A stretch of DNA of 64,000 nucleotides from Mycolicibacterium sp. P9-64 (GTDB lineage: Bacteria > Actinomycetota > Actinomycetes > Mycobacteriales > Mycobacteriaceae): the NCBI RefSeq assembly GCF_008329605.1, contig NZ_NPKO01000002.1:744001-808000 (forward strand), given 5' to 3'. The notes under the pieces were generated by a model, which had not been told where the DNA came from, did no database searches, and saw only the letters and a program-made list of their open reading frames with translations. The position numbers and the translations under genes are program-made. Positions 12,343 to 19,924 of this stretch are shown here, one piece after another. How positions within the stretch are numbered: position 1 is the first letter of the stretch; every line of letters starts with the position of its first letter.

Positions 12343-12918
12343 ATGTCTGAGCCGATCGACCCGCGCACGTTCCGCCACGTGCTTGGCCAGTTCTGCACGG
12401 GCATCACCATCATCACTTCGATGTCTGAAAGTGCTACGGGCGCCCAGCCGATCGGCTTCGCGTGCCAGTCGTTCGCGGCGCTCTCGTTGGATCCGCCGCT
12501 GGTGTTGTTCTGCCCGACCAAGGTGTCACGGTCGTGGCAGGCGATCGAGGCCAGCGGCAAGTTCTGCGTGAACGTCCTGCACGAGAACCAGAAGGACGTC
12601 TCCGCTCGGTTCGGCTCCAAGGAGCCCGACAAGTTCGCCGGAATCGACTGGAGTCCTTCGGCTCTCGGCTCACCGGTGATCGACGGGACGCTCGCGCACA
12701 TCGACTGCGCGGTGGACTCGGTGCACGACGGTGGCGATCACTTCGTGGTCTTCGGGGCCGTGCACTCGCTGTCCGAGATCCCCAAGAAGAAGCCACGGCC
12801 GCTGCTGTTCTACCGTGGTGAGTACACCGGCATCGAGCCGGACAAGACCACACCCGCGCAGTGGCGTGACGACCTCGAGGCGTTCATCACCACCACCACC
12901 GCCGATACCTGGCTCTGA
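12343..12918 (+). CDS. hsaB: HsaB, flavin reductase component of 3-HSA hydroxylase
   Basis: A 191-aa flavin reductase of the flavin-reductase-like (split-barrel) family. It supplies reduced flavin to HsaA using NADH. Family motifs are FRHVLGQFCTGITIITS at the N-terminus, PIGFACQSFAALSLDPPLVL, and the FCVNVLHENQKDVSARFGSK segment; C-terminal DHFVVFGAVHSL and LLFYRGEY complete the fold. The last gene of the hsa operon here. In M. tuberculosis the arylamine N-acetyltransferase gene nat follows; here it does not, and a domain remnant and a hydrolase lie downstream on the other strand. Confidence 0.95.
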   Translation: MSEPIDPRTFRHVLGQFCTGITIITSMSESATGAQPIGFACQSFAALSLDPPLVLFCPTKVSRSWQAIEASGKFCVNVLHENQKDVSARFGSKEPDKFAGIDWSPSALGSPVIDGTLAHIDCAVDSVHDGGDHFVVFGAVHSLSEIPKKKPRPLLFYRGEYTGIEPDKTTPAQWRDDLEAFITTTTADTWL

Positions 12919-12978
12919 GTACACTCGTTCGCGCAGACGTCCGGCGGCTCGGGCAATGGCGCGGCAGGATCACCCTAC

Positions 12979-13362
12979 TCAACGGCCCGGTCCGTCACCC
13001 GTGCGTTCGAGTCGAACGTCAAGTGTCGTCTCGCCGGGGCACGCCCCCGTCCGCACGGTGCGCTGGGTGCCCGTCAGCCCCGTGATCGGGTCCGGAACCG
13101 GTTGTGGCAGAACGAATTCTCCCGTCAGCACCGACGTACTTGGCGCGCCGTCGTCGCACGGCGAATCATCGGGCGCGCTGGTCGACGTCCACTTGTCGTC
13201 GGCGAAGGTCGGCACCAGCAGGGCCGTGGAGTTGGGCTCGACGAGATAGCTCAGGCAGTGCTCACCGGTGCGCAGGCAGCGGGTGTTCCCGCTGTAGGTG
13301 GTTGGCGGGTACACCTCGCCGGTCTGCGGGTTGGTCTGGGTCAGCACGTAGTCACCCCACAG
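12979..13362 (-). pseudogene. Remnant of a secreted mycobacterial Cys-rich domain protein
   Basis: The minus-strand frame encodes LWGDYVLTQTNPQTGEVY, then CLRTGEHCLSYL, DDKWTSTSAPDDSPCDDG, and LPQPVPDPITGLTGTQ, then ACPGETTLDVRLERTGD. I recognise this pattern from extracellular C-terminal domains of mycobacterial secreted or Ser/Thr-kinase-associated proteins. The domain looks whole, but upstream the frame continues into serine/arginine-rich non-protein-like sequence overlapping the end of the next gene, with no signal peptide or anchor. The first usable start, GTG at 13347, would delete the first strand of the domain. It is most likely the surviving 3' end of a larger gene. It occupies most of the 487-base gap after hsaB. 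Confidence 0.6.
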
Positions 13363-13405
13363 CGCTGAACCGGGGGAGGAGGCGCGCGGCGCCTCGCCCT
13401 GGCCG

Positions 13406-14179
13406 TCACGACGACGCGACCCCGAGGACGAACTCGATGATCGTGTCCGAGACCGCTTGGTGCGTGACGTCGTTGAGGATGTCGTGGCGGCCGCCTGGGA
13501 TCTCCTCGAGCCGTAGCGGTTCGATCTGCTCGGCGTATGCCCGCACCGCGCCGATGTCGGCGATCGGGTCGTCGCTGCCGTGCACAGCCAGCGTCGGCAC
13601 GTTCAGCGTGGGCAGCTCAGCGCCGAACCGGTCCCACGCACGGTCCAGCTCGCGGGCCAGTGACACGCTGTCGGCATCGACGAAGGCCAGCGGATCGTTC
13701 TCCAGTGAGTCCAGGTAGAACGGATCGGCCGACAACCAACTCGGGTCGAGGTCGAATGAGGTGTCTGAGTCGAGCAATCCGGCGATGGGCACCAGCGGTG
13801 CACCGGAGATCACGCCTGCGCGGTACGGATCGGGCCCCGCGATCAGTCGCGACAGCGCGACCACCGACCCGAACGAATGGCCCTGCACGACAAGCGGAAT
13901 ACCAGGATTGTCGATCTGGGCCAGGCCTGCGAGTTGGTCGGCAAGCCCGATGCTGGCCTCGATCGAGCCGAAGTCGCCGCGCGGACCAGGGCTCAGCCCA
14001 TGTCCGAACTGATCGACGGCGTACAGGTCGACGCCGGCGGCGTTGAGCGCAAAGCCGTACCGGTGGTAGACGCCGGTGTGCTCACCGAAGCCGTGCAGGA
14101 AGATCACCGCGGCACGGGGCGTGGCGGCTGCCCAGTGCCGGTAGTAGGCCTTGCCGTCATCGGTGTCCAGGAATGGCAT
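13406..14179 (-). CDS. Alpha/beta hydrolase, monoacylglycerol-lipase/lysophospholipase-like
   Basis: A 257-aa serine hydrolase. The oxyanion segment is VIFLHGFGEHTGVYHRYGFA, the nucleophile serine is in VVQGHSFGSVVALSRL, the acid is in AVHGSDDPIADI, and the histidine is in GGRHDILNDV. This pattern is typical of monoglyceride lipase (Hydrolase_4) proteins. The frame opens at 14215, but ATG at 14179 begins the family-like MPFLDTDDGKAYYRHW. Its stop lies 44 bases beyond the domain remnant, and the upstream gene is the LysR regulator on the same strand. The substrate is unknown; a monoacylglycerol or ester is likely for the family. Confidence 0.85.
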   Translation of the reverse strand: MPFLDTDDGKAYYRHWAAATPRAAVIFLHGFGEHTGVYHRYGFALNAAGVDLYAVDQFGHGLSPGPRGDFGSIEASIGLADQLAGLAQIDNPGIPLVVQGHSFGSVVALSRLIAGPDPYRAGVISGAPLVPIAGLLDSDTSFDLDPSWLSADPFYLDSLENDPLAFVDADSVSLARELDRAWDRFGAELPTLNVPTLAVHGSDDPIADIGAVRAYAEQIEPLRLEEIPGGRHDILNDVTHQAVSDTIIEFVLGVASS

Positions 14180-14224
14180 GCTCCGACTGCACCAGGTGAA
14201 CCCGCGTCCGCGCAAGAGATCCGC

Positions 14225-15172
14225 TCATGGTGTGCCCATCAGTACGTCCCGCTGCTCCTCCATCCGAGCGCGGATCGCCGCGACGACGGCGGACACCTCG
14301 GGCCTGCGCAACGTGTCCGGCCGCGTCACCAGCCAGTAGGTCAACTGAATCGCGACCGCGTCGGGCAGCACCCGGATCAAGTCGTCGTGCCGGTCGGCCA
14401 TGAAGCACGGAAGCAGGCCAAGCCCGGCAGACGCCCTCGTCGCCTCGACGTGCACGAAGACGTTCGTGGAGGTGACGGACTCCCGCATGGTCGGCGCGAA
14501 GCTGCGGGCCAGGTCGAGATCGTCGACCTGCAGCATCGAGTCGATGAAGTAGACCACCGGGTGGCCGGCCAGGTCGCTGCGCGACGCGGGGATGCCGTGC
14601 TCGGCGAGATAGTAGGAGGAACCGTACAGGCCCAAGCGGTAATCGCCGAGCCGGATGGCTTCCGCGCGATGCACCTGGGGTTCGCCGACCACCACCTCGA
14701 TGTCGAGGCCCGATCGCTGCTGGGTCGCGCGCCGGGTGACGGTGACGATCTCGACGGCGACCTTCGGGTGGCGCCTCTGCACTGCGGCCGCGGCGGGCGC
14801 AGCAACGTAGGCGCTGAAGCCGTCCGTCGCCGACATCCTGACGACACCCTCGAGCGCACGTCCATCCGCCGAATCCGCGGAAAGGGAGCGCATCGCGGAT
14901 TCCACGGCCTCGGCGGCCGACAGCGCCTCGCGGCCGAGGTCGGTCAGCTCCCAGCCGCCGGCCACCTTGGCGAGCAGCCTGCCGCCGATGGACCGTTCCA
15001 GTGCGGCGATGCGGCGGGAGATGGTGGTGTGGTTGATGCCGAGTTCCTCGGCGGCGGTCACGTAGCGGCCGGATCGGCCGACCGCGAGCAGGACCAGCAG
15101 GTCGTCGGCGCTGAGTCGATTCGCCTGGGCCACGTATGCATTTTTGCAGATCGGTCCTGCAGGTTTGGCCAT
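14225..15172 (-). CDS. LysR-family transcriptional regulator
   Basis: 315 aa with an N-terminal winged HTH (LVLLAVGRSGRYVTAAEELG, then INHTTISRRIAALERSIGGR; residues about 25-75) and a LysR substrate domain (VVRMSATDGFSAYVAAPAAA, then GLDIEVVVGEP). It is divergent from a transporter and a 3-hydroxybutyrate-dehydrogenase-like gene, which it probably controls in the usual LysR manner. The ATG at 15172 lies between two inverted repeats; an alternative GTG at 15133, just before AQANRLSADD, would leave the repeats wholly upstream and better fits the start of the HTH. The alternative product is 302 aa. Confidence 0.9.
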   Translation of the reverse strand: MAKPAGPICKNAYVAQANRLSADDLLVLLAVGRSGRYVTAAEELGINHTTISRRIAALERSIGGRLLAKVAGGWELTDLGREALSAAEAVESAMRSLSADSADGRALEGVVRMSATDGFSAYVAAPAAAAVQRRHPKVAVEIVTVTRRATQQRSGLDIEVVVGEPQVHRAEAIRLGDYRLGLYGSSYYLAEHGIPASRSDLAGHPVVYFIDSMLQVDDLDLARSFAPTMRESVTSTNVFVHVEATRASAGLGLLPCFMADRHDDLIRVLPDAVAIQLTYWLVTRPDTLRRPEVSAVVAAIRARMEEQRDVLMGTP

Positions 15173-15192
15173 TGCGGCCGCAGGGAACCTGC
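15145..15192. promoter_or_regulatory. Inverted repeats in the LysR/transporter divergent region
   Basis: Two symmetrical elements: TGCA-gatcggtcc-TGCA at 15145-15161, and GCAGG-GAA-CCTGC, perfect, at 15180-15192. Centre spacing is 33 bases, about three helical turns. They are candidate recognition and activation sites for the LysR protein upstream of the transporter start at 15246. Confidence 0.55.
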
Positions 15193-15245
15193 ATCGATAC
15201 TCGACGGGCTGTGGCGGGCATCACAATCGGTGAAGGAGCTTGGCG

Positions 15246-16589
15246 ATGAGTACACCCACGGGTTTGCGGCGGGTGGTCGCTGCCTCGATGGCAGGCACCG
15301 TCGTGGAGTGGTACGAGTTCTTCCTCTACGGCACCGCGGCGACCCTGGTCTTCAGCAAGGTGTTCTTCTCGGCGGGCACCAGTGAACTCGACGCGATCCT
15401 CGCGGCATTCGTCACCTATGCCGTCGGCTTTGCCGCGCGACCGCTCGGCGGCATCGTGTTCGGGCACTACGGCGACAAGTACGGGCGCAAGAAGCTGCTG
15501 CAGTTCTCGCTGTTGCTCGTGGGCGCGGCCACCTTCCTGATGGGCTGCCTGCCGACGTTCGGGCAGATCGGCTACTGGGCGCCGGCACTGCTCGTCGTGT
15601 TGCGCTTCATCCAGGGCTTCGCCGTCGGAGGCGAGTGGGGTGGCGCCGTACTGCTGGTGGCCGAGCACAGCCCCAAGGAGGAGCGCGGTTTCTGGGCCAG
15701 CTGGCCGCAGGCCGGTGTGCCCGCGGGCAACATGCTCGCCACGGTGGTCCTTCTGGTGCTGACCGGGACGCTGTCCGCCGACTCGTTCCTGTCATGGGGT
15801 TGGCGTGTCGCGTTCTGGCTGTCCGCGGTGGTGGTACTCGTCGGGTACTACATCCGGACCAAGGTCACCGATGCCCCGATCTTCGTTGCGGCACAACGAG
15901 AGGCCGAGCAGATCAAGGCGACGTCGTTCAGCGTGATCGAGGTGCTCAAGCGCTACCCGCGTGGGGTGTTCACCGCGATGGGTCTGCGGTTCGGTGAGAA
16001 CATCATGTACTACCTGGTGGTGACGTTCTCCATCACGTATCTGAAGGTGCAGGTGGGCGCCAACACCAGCTCGATCCTCTGGTATCTGCTGGTCGCCCAC
16101 GCGGTGCACTTCGCGGTGATCCCGTTGGTGGGCAGGCTCGCCGACCGTTACGGCAGGCGGCCGGTGTACTTCGTGGGGGCCGTACTCGGTGCCAGTTGGG
16201 GTTTCTTCGCCTTCCCGATGATGAACAGCGGCAACTACGTCGTCATCACGGCGTCGGTGACCCTCGGCCTGATGATCCACGCCCTCATGTACGCGCCGCA
16301 GCCGGCGATCATGGCAGAGATGTTCCCGACCCGGATGCGGTATTCCGGTGTGTCCCTTGGCTATCAGGTCACCTCGATCGTGGCGGGCTCGCTGGCGCCG
16401 ATCATCGCGGTGAAGCTGCTGGAGGTCTACGACTCGTCGGTGCCGATCGCGGTGTACCTGGCGGCGGCGTGTGCCATCACCCTCGTCGCGGTGCTGTTCA
16501 CCCGTGAGACCAAGGGCATCGACCTGACGTCGCTCGACGTCACCGACGCCGACGAGATGGCCGGACAGCGTCAGGCCGCGGTGGGATGA
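15246..16589 (+). CDS. MFS transporter, metabolite:H+ symporter (MHS) type
   Basis: A 447-aa 12-segment transporter of the MHS subfamily (proline/betaine, shikimate, ketoglutarate relatives). Family marks are SMAGTVVEWYEFFLYGTAAT at the N-terminus, the loop FGHYGDKYGRKKLLQFSLL, and GEWGGAVLLVAEHSPKEERG; the loop repeat VGRLADRYGRRPVYFVG is in the second half. ATG at 15246 has GAAGGAG 7 bases upstream; a TTG at 15240 is also open. Its stop overlaps the start of the dehydrogenase gene (ATGA). Linkage suggests uptake of 3-hydroxybutyrate or a similar small carboxylate. Confidence 0.85.
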   Translation: MSTPTGLRRVVAASMAGTVVEWYEFFLYGTAATLVFSKVFFSAGTSELDAILAAFVTYAVGFAARPLGGIVFGHYGDKYGRKKLLQFSLLLVGAATFLMGCLPTFGQIGYWAPALLVVLRFIQGFAVGGEWGGAVLLVAEHSPKEERGFWASWPQAGVPAGNMLATVVLLVLTGTLSADSFLSWGWRVAFWLSAVVVLVGYYIRTKVTDAPIFVAAQREAEQIKATSFSVIEVLKRYPRGVFTAMGLRFGENIMYYLVVTFSITYLKVQVGANTSSILWYLLVAHAVHFAVIPLVGRLADRYGRRPVYFVGAVLGASWGFFAFPMMNSGNYVVITASVTLGLMIHALMYAPQPAIMAEMFPTRMRYSGVSLGYQVTSIVAGSLAPIIAVKLLEVYDSSVPIAVYLAAACAITLVAVLFTRETKGIDLTSLDVTDADEMAGQRQAAVG

Positions 16590-17332
16590 CCGACCTGGCG
16601 GGCCGCACTGCCTTGGTCACGGGCGGTGCGAGCGGTATCGGCGCGGCGTGCGTGCGGGAACTCGCGGGCCGCGGTGCCACCGTCGTCGTCGCGGACGTCG
16701 ACGACGTGGCAGCCAAGGCGCTCGCCGACGAGGTTGGTGGAAGTGCCTGGGCCATCGACCTTCTCGATGTCGTAGCGCTGGAGGATCTGGTGCTGCAGAC
16801 CGATGTCCTGGTCAACAATGCGGGCGTGCAGACGGTCGCCCCGATCACCGAGTTCAGCCCGCAACGCTTCCGGTCGATGCTCGCGTTGATGGTCGAGGCA
16901 CCGTTCTTGTTGATCCGCGCGGCACTGCCGCACATGTTCGCGCAGCGGTTCGGCCGGATCGTCAACGTCTCGTCGGTGCACGGCATTCGGGCCTCCGAAT
17001 ACAAGGTGGCCTACGTGACCGCCAAGCACGGCCTTGAGGGGCTGTCCAAGGTGACCGCGCTCGAAGGCGGCCCGCACGGAGTCACCAGCAACTGCGTCAA
17101 CCCGGGCTACGTGCGAACCCCGTTGGTGGCCAAGCAGATCGCCGACCAAGCCCGCACCCATGGTGTCCCCGAACCGGAGGTCGTCGAGACGATCCTGCTG
17201 TCCGAGAGCGCGATCAAACGACTGGTGGAACCCGAGGAGGTCGCGGCCCTGGTGGGCTGGCTGGCGTCGCCGAGCGCCGGCATGGTCACCGGAGCGTCCT
17301 ACACGATGGACGGCGGTTGGAGCGCGCGCTGA
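16586..17332 (+). CDS. Short-chain dehydrogenase, probable 3-hydroxybutyrate dehydrogenase
   Basis: A 248-aa classical SDR. NAD-binding TALVTGGASGIGAACVREL at residues 8-26, VLVNNAGVQT, catalytic Ser in IVNVSSVHGI, and YxxxK in VAYVTAKHGLEGL. NCVNPGYVRTPLVAKQIADQ followed by a long variable loop is the pattern of D-3-hydroxybutyrate dehydrogenases (acetoacetate formation). It is translationally coupled to the MHS transporter. Together with the LysR regulator it looks like a small uptake-and-oxidation unit for a hydroxy acid. The exact substrate is an inference from motif resemblance. Confidence 0.85.
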   Translation: MTDLAGRTALVTGGASGIGAACVRELAGRGATVVVADVDDVAAKALADEVGGSAWAIDLLDVVALEDLVLQTDVLVNNAGVQTVAPITEFSPQRFRSMLALMVEAPFLLIRAALPHMFAQRFGRIVNVSSVHGIRASEYKVAYVTAKHGLEGLSKVTALEGGPHGVTSNCVNPGYVRTPLVAKQIADQARTHGVPEPEVVETILLSESAIKRLVEPEEVAALVGWLASPSAGMVTGASYTMDGGWSAR

Positions 17333-17338
17333 CGCCGA

Positions 17339-18292
17339 TCACGCACGCGGCGCGGTCTTGGGCAGTATTCGCCGCAGGTACTCACGGTTGGTCGCACTGA
17401 CGCTGAGCCCGTCGCCGCCGTAGTGCTCGGTGCAGAAGGCACCCTTGAAGCCGCCGTCGATGGCCATCTGCACCGCCTTGCGATAGTTGATGACCCCCAG
17501 CTCCAATGGGGCGGGCGCGGTGACGACTGTTCCGCTGGTGCCGTCCTCGGTGCGGAAGTAGTTCTTGACGTGCCAGTAGTTCACGTACGGAAGCGTCTTC
17601 TCGGCCATCACCTCCCAACGCTCGACGGGTCGATGCAGGCGCTGCAGGTTGCCTAGGTCTGGGTTGAGACCGACGGCGGGATGGTCCACGTCGCGGACGA
17701 AGCGCACTGAACTGTCCGCCGAGCCGAGGTAGGTGTCCTCATACATCTCCAGCGACACGGCGATCCCGACCTCCGCGGCGTGCTTGCCCAGTTCGCGGGT
17801 GCGGTCAACCGCGAGCTGCCAGGCGGCGGGTTCGTTGGAGTCGACCGGTCCCTGAACGGTCCAGAACCACAGCGCATCCCGTTGCGCAGGCGTCAGGGCA
17901 CGGAAGAAGCCGAAGGACGCCACGGTGGCGCCGATGGCCACGGCGGTGTCGATGACCCGATGCCCGTACATCAGGTAGTCCTCGCCGAAGTCCGGATCGA
18001 CGACGCTGCGCCGCGCCGTGGAGATCGCGGGCATCGTCAGGCCGACGCTCTTCACGACGTCCTGGAACTCCTGCAGCCGTTCGGGGCTGAGGTCTGCGAG
18101 CCGAATCCAGGAATCGGTGGGGTCCACCTCGGTGAATCCGGCGTCGGCGACTTGCTCGAGCGTGGCGGCCCATCCCTCAGCGCTCTGGTCCTGTGTCGTC
18201 GTTCCATCCGGAAGCACCGACGGGAAGTTGATCATCGCCGCGGCGATGGGCCAATTCTCCCGTGTCAGCGGTTCGATATCGGAAATCGTCAT
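17339..18292 (-). CDS. Sugar phosphate isomerase/epimerase family protein (TIM barrel)
   Basis: A 317-aa TIM-barrel protein of the xylose-isomerase-like/AP-endonuclease-2 superfamily. Recognisable parts are ATLEQVADAGFTEVDPTDSW, VGIAVSLEMYEDTYLGSADS (Glu ligand), VGLNPDLGNLQRLHRPVERW (Asp ligand), VNYWHVKNYF (His) and GAFCTEHYGGDG (Glu), which together suit a divalent-metal centre. GGGAG stands 8 bases before the ATG at 18292. It is the last gene of a minus-strand set with an ACS-type transporter, a 35-aa membrane peptide and a 3-hydroxyacyl-CoA-dehydrogenase-fold enzyme. That combination suggests sugar-acid or polyol catabolism. Confidence 0.8.
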   Translation of the reverse strand: MTISDIEPLTRENWPIAAAMINFPSVLPDGTTTQDQSAEGWAATLEQVADAGFTEVDPTDSWIRLADLSPERLQEFQDVVKSVGLTMPAISTARRSVVDPDFGEDYLMYGHRVIDTAVAIGATVASFGFFRALTPAQRDALWFWTVQGPVDSNEPAAWQLAVDRTRELGKHAAEVGIAVSLEMYEDTYLGSADSSVRFVRDVDHPAVGLNPDLGNLQRLHRPVERWEVMAEKTLPYVNYWHVKNYFRTEDGTSGTVVTAPAPLELGVINYRKAVQMAIDGGFKGAFCTEHYGGDGLSVSATNREYLRRILPKTAPRA

Positions 18293-18352
18293 AGGTGCAC
18301 TCCCTGCAGGTTTTCGTGAAGAGGTTCTGGAAGAGGCGTTGCCGCCGGCGTG

Positions 18353-19702
18353 CTAGTCGAGTAGTTCGTCAGCCTTGACGCGGAACCTGCGGGTGTAGAA
18401 CATCATCGCCGCGGCAACCAGGGGCAGTACGCCGAGTGCGTAGATGCCTGCCGAGCCCGCCGCGTCGTTGACGATGGCATTGACCTTGGTACGCAGAATG
18501 GGTGCGACGAAACCGCCGAGGTTGCCAAGGGAGTTGATCAGGCCGATGCCCGCTGCGGCCGCGGCTCCGGTCAGAAATGCCGCGGGATAGGACCAGACGA
18601 TGGGACCGACGCCAAGGAAGCTGCACACCGCAAGGGTTATGAAGATGAGCCCCAGCACTGGCTGGTGGTACGTTCCCGCCCAGGCGGACCCGAAGATGCA
18701 CAGCGCGGTCGATACGAACAGCAAGGAGCCCCAAATGCGTCGTCGCTGCATGGTGGTCGCCGACCGCCCGATCAAGTAACACGCGAAGATGCCGAAGAAC
18801 CACGGGACAGCCACCAGCAGGCCGACTTTCAGACCCACCTTGGTGCCGGTGAGTTCCGACACCTGTGCGGGCAGGTAGAAGGTGACGCCGTAGACCGCCA
18901 CCTGCATGCAGAAGTAGATGGTGGTGAAGTACCACACCTTGCCGTTCCTCATCGCATTCCACACGCCGCTGGGGCCCGTCTGCTCCTTGACGGTGTGCTC
19001 CTGGGCCATAACCGCTTTCAACGCGCTCCTCTCGGCGTCGGTGAGGAACTTCGCCTGCTCCGGCCCGTTGATGAGGAAGACGAAGGCGGCGATCCCGGCC
19101 GCGACGGCCAACAGTCCCTCGACCGCGAACATGATCTGCCAGCCGTGTACACCGGGCATCTGATCGCCGATGTTGATCAGCCAACCCGACAGCGGTGCCC
19201 CCAACATCTGGGAGACCGGCTGTGCCAGATAGAAGATGGCGAACATCTTGACCCGCACCTTGTTTGGGAACCAGGCCGCCAGGAACATGATCACTCCGGG
19301 GAACAGGCCCGCCTCGGTCACGCCGAGCAGGAACCGTAACGCTATGAATGTGTTCGGACCCTGCACGAAAGCGAAGCACGCCGAGACGATTCCCCAGGTG
19401 ATCGCGATCCGCGCGAGCCAGAACTTCGCTCCGACACGGTTCAGGAGCAGGTTGCTGGGGATCTCGAATATCGCGTAGCCAATGAAGAAGATGCCGGCGC
19501 CAAGGGCGTAGGCACCCGCGGATACTCCGCGGTCCACCTCGAGTGCATCCGCCGCGAACCCGACGTTCGTGCGGTCGAGGAACGAGACGATGTAGAGAAT
19601 GACGAGCATCGGCATCAGCCGGTGCGACGCCTTTGAGATCGCCGACGCGAGAACTGGCTCGCGCAACAGTTCCTTACTTGCGGTCAAGTCTATCGTTGAC
19701 AT
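18353..19702 (-). CDS. MFS transporter, anion:cation symporter (ACS) type
   Basis: 449 aa with about 12 membrane segments. The N-terminal signature YIVSFLDRTNVGFAADAL, then FFIGYAIFEIPSNLLLNRVG, RFLLGVTEAGLFPGVIMFL and AAWFPNKVRVKMF are typical of ACS transporters for hexuronates, galactonate, tartrate or allantoate-like anions. ATG at 19702 follows AGGAGCAGTT. The gene lies between the small membrane peptide gene and the TIM-barrel isomerase gene on the same strand. The substrate is not readable from sequence; a sugar acid is favoured by the company it keeps. Confidence 0.87.
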   Translation of the reverse strand: MSTIDLTASKELLREPVLASAISKASHRLMPMLVILYIVSFLDRTNVGFAADALEVDRGVSAGAYALGAGIFFIGYAIFEIPSNLLLNRVGAKFWLARIAITWGIVSACFAFVQGPNTFIALRFLLGVTEAGLFPGVIMFLAAWFPNKVRVKMFAIFYLAQPVSQMLGAPLSGWLINIGDQMPGVHGWQIMFAVEGLLAVAAGIAAFVFLINGPEQAKFLTDAERSALKAVMAQEHTVKEQTGPSGVWNAMRNGKVWYFTTIYFCMQVAVYGVTFYLPAQVSELTGTKVGLKVGLLVAVPWFFGIFACYLIGRSATTMQRRRIWGSLLFVSTALCIFGSAWAGTYHQPVLGLIFITLAVCSFLGVGPIVWSYPAAFLTGAAAAAGIGLINSLGNLGGFVAPILRTKVNAIVNDAAGSAGIYALGVLPLVAAAMMFYTRRFRVKADELLD

Positions 19703-19759
19703 AACTGCTCCTGTCGGACGGTGTTGCGTTGCAGGTGAGCTTGCGGATCACGTTGCGGC

Positions 19760-19867
19760 TCAACGTGAGGAGAGGATCAGAGCCACCCCGACGAGACAGA
19801 TGATGACGCCGACTGTCAGGTAGCTCAGTCGCTCGCGGGTCCATCGGGACGTGTCGTCAGTGCGCAT
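19760..19867 (-). CDS. 35-residue single-span membrane peptide
   Basis: A very short gene: MRTDDTSRWTRERLSYL, then one hydrophobic span (TVGVIICLVGVALIL) and a short SSR tail. A strong AGGAG ribosome site stands 8 bases before the ATG at 19867. The positively charged N-terminus suggests a cytoplasmic N side. It lies 57 bases after the dehydrogenase gene and 57 bases before the ACS transporter gene, on the same strand. It may be a small partner of that transporter. I know no family for it. Evidence is the ribosome site, the clean transmembrane segment and the position. Confidence 0.6.
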   Translation of the reverse strand: MRTDDTSRWTRERLSYLTVGVIICLVGVALILSSR

Positions 19868-19924
19868 GCGCAGTACTCCTGGTTCGGTTCGATGCCGCCG
19901 TCGACGGTCAACGGAGGTCGTGCG

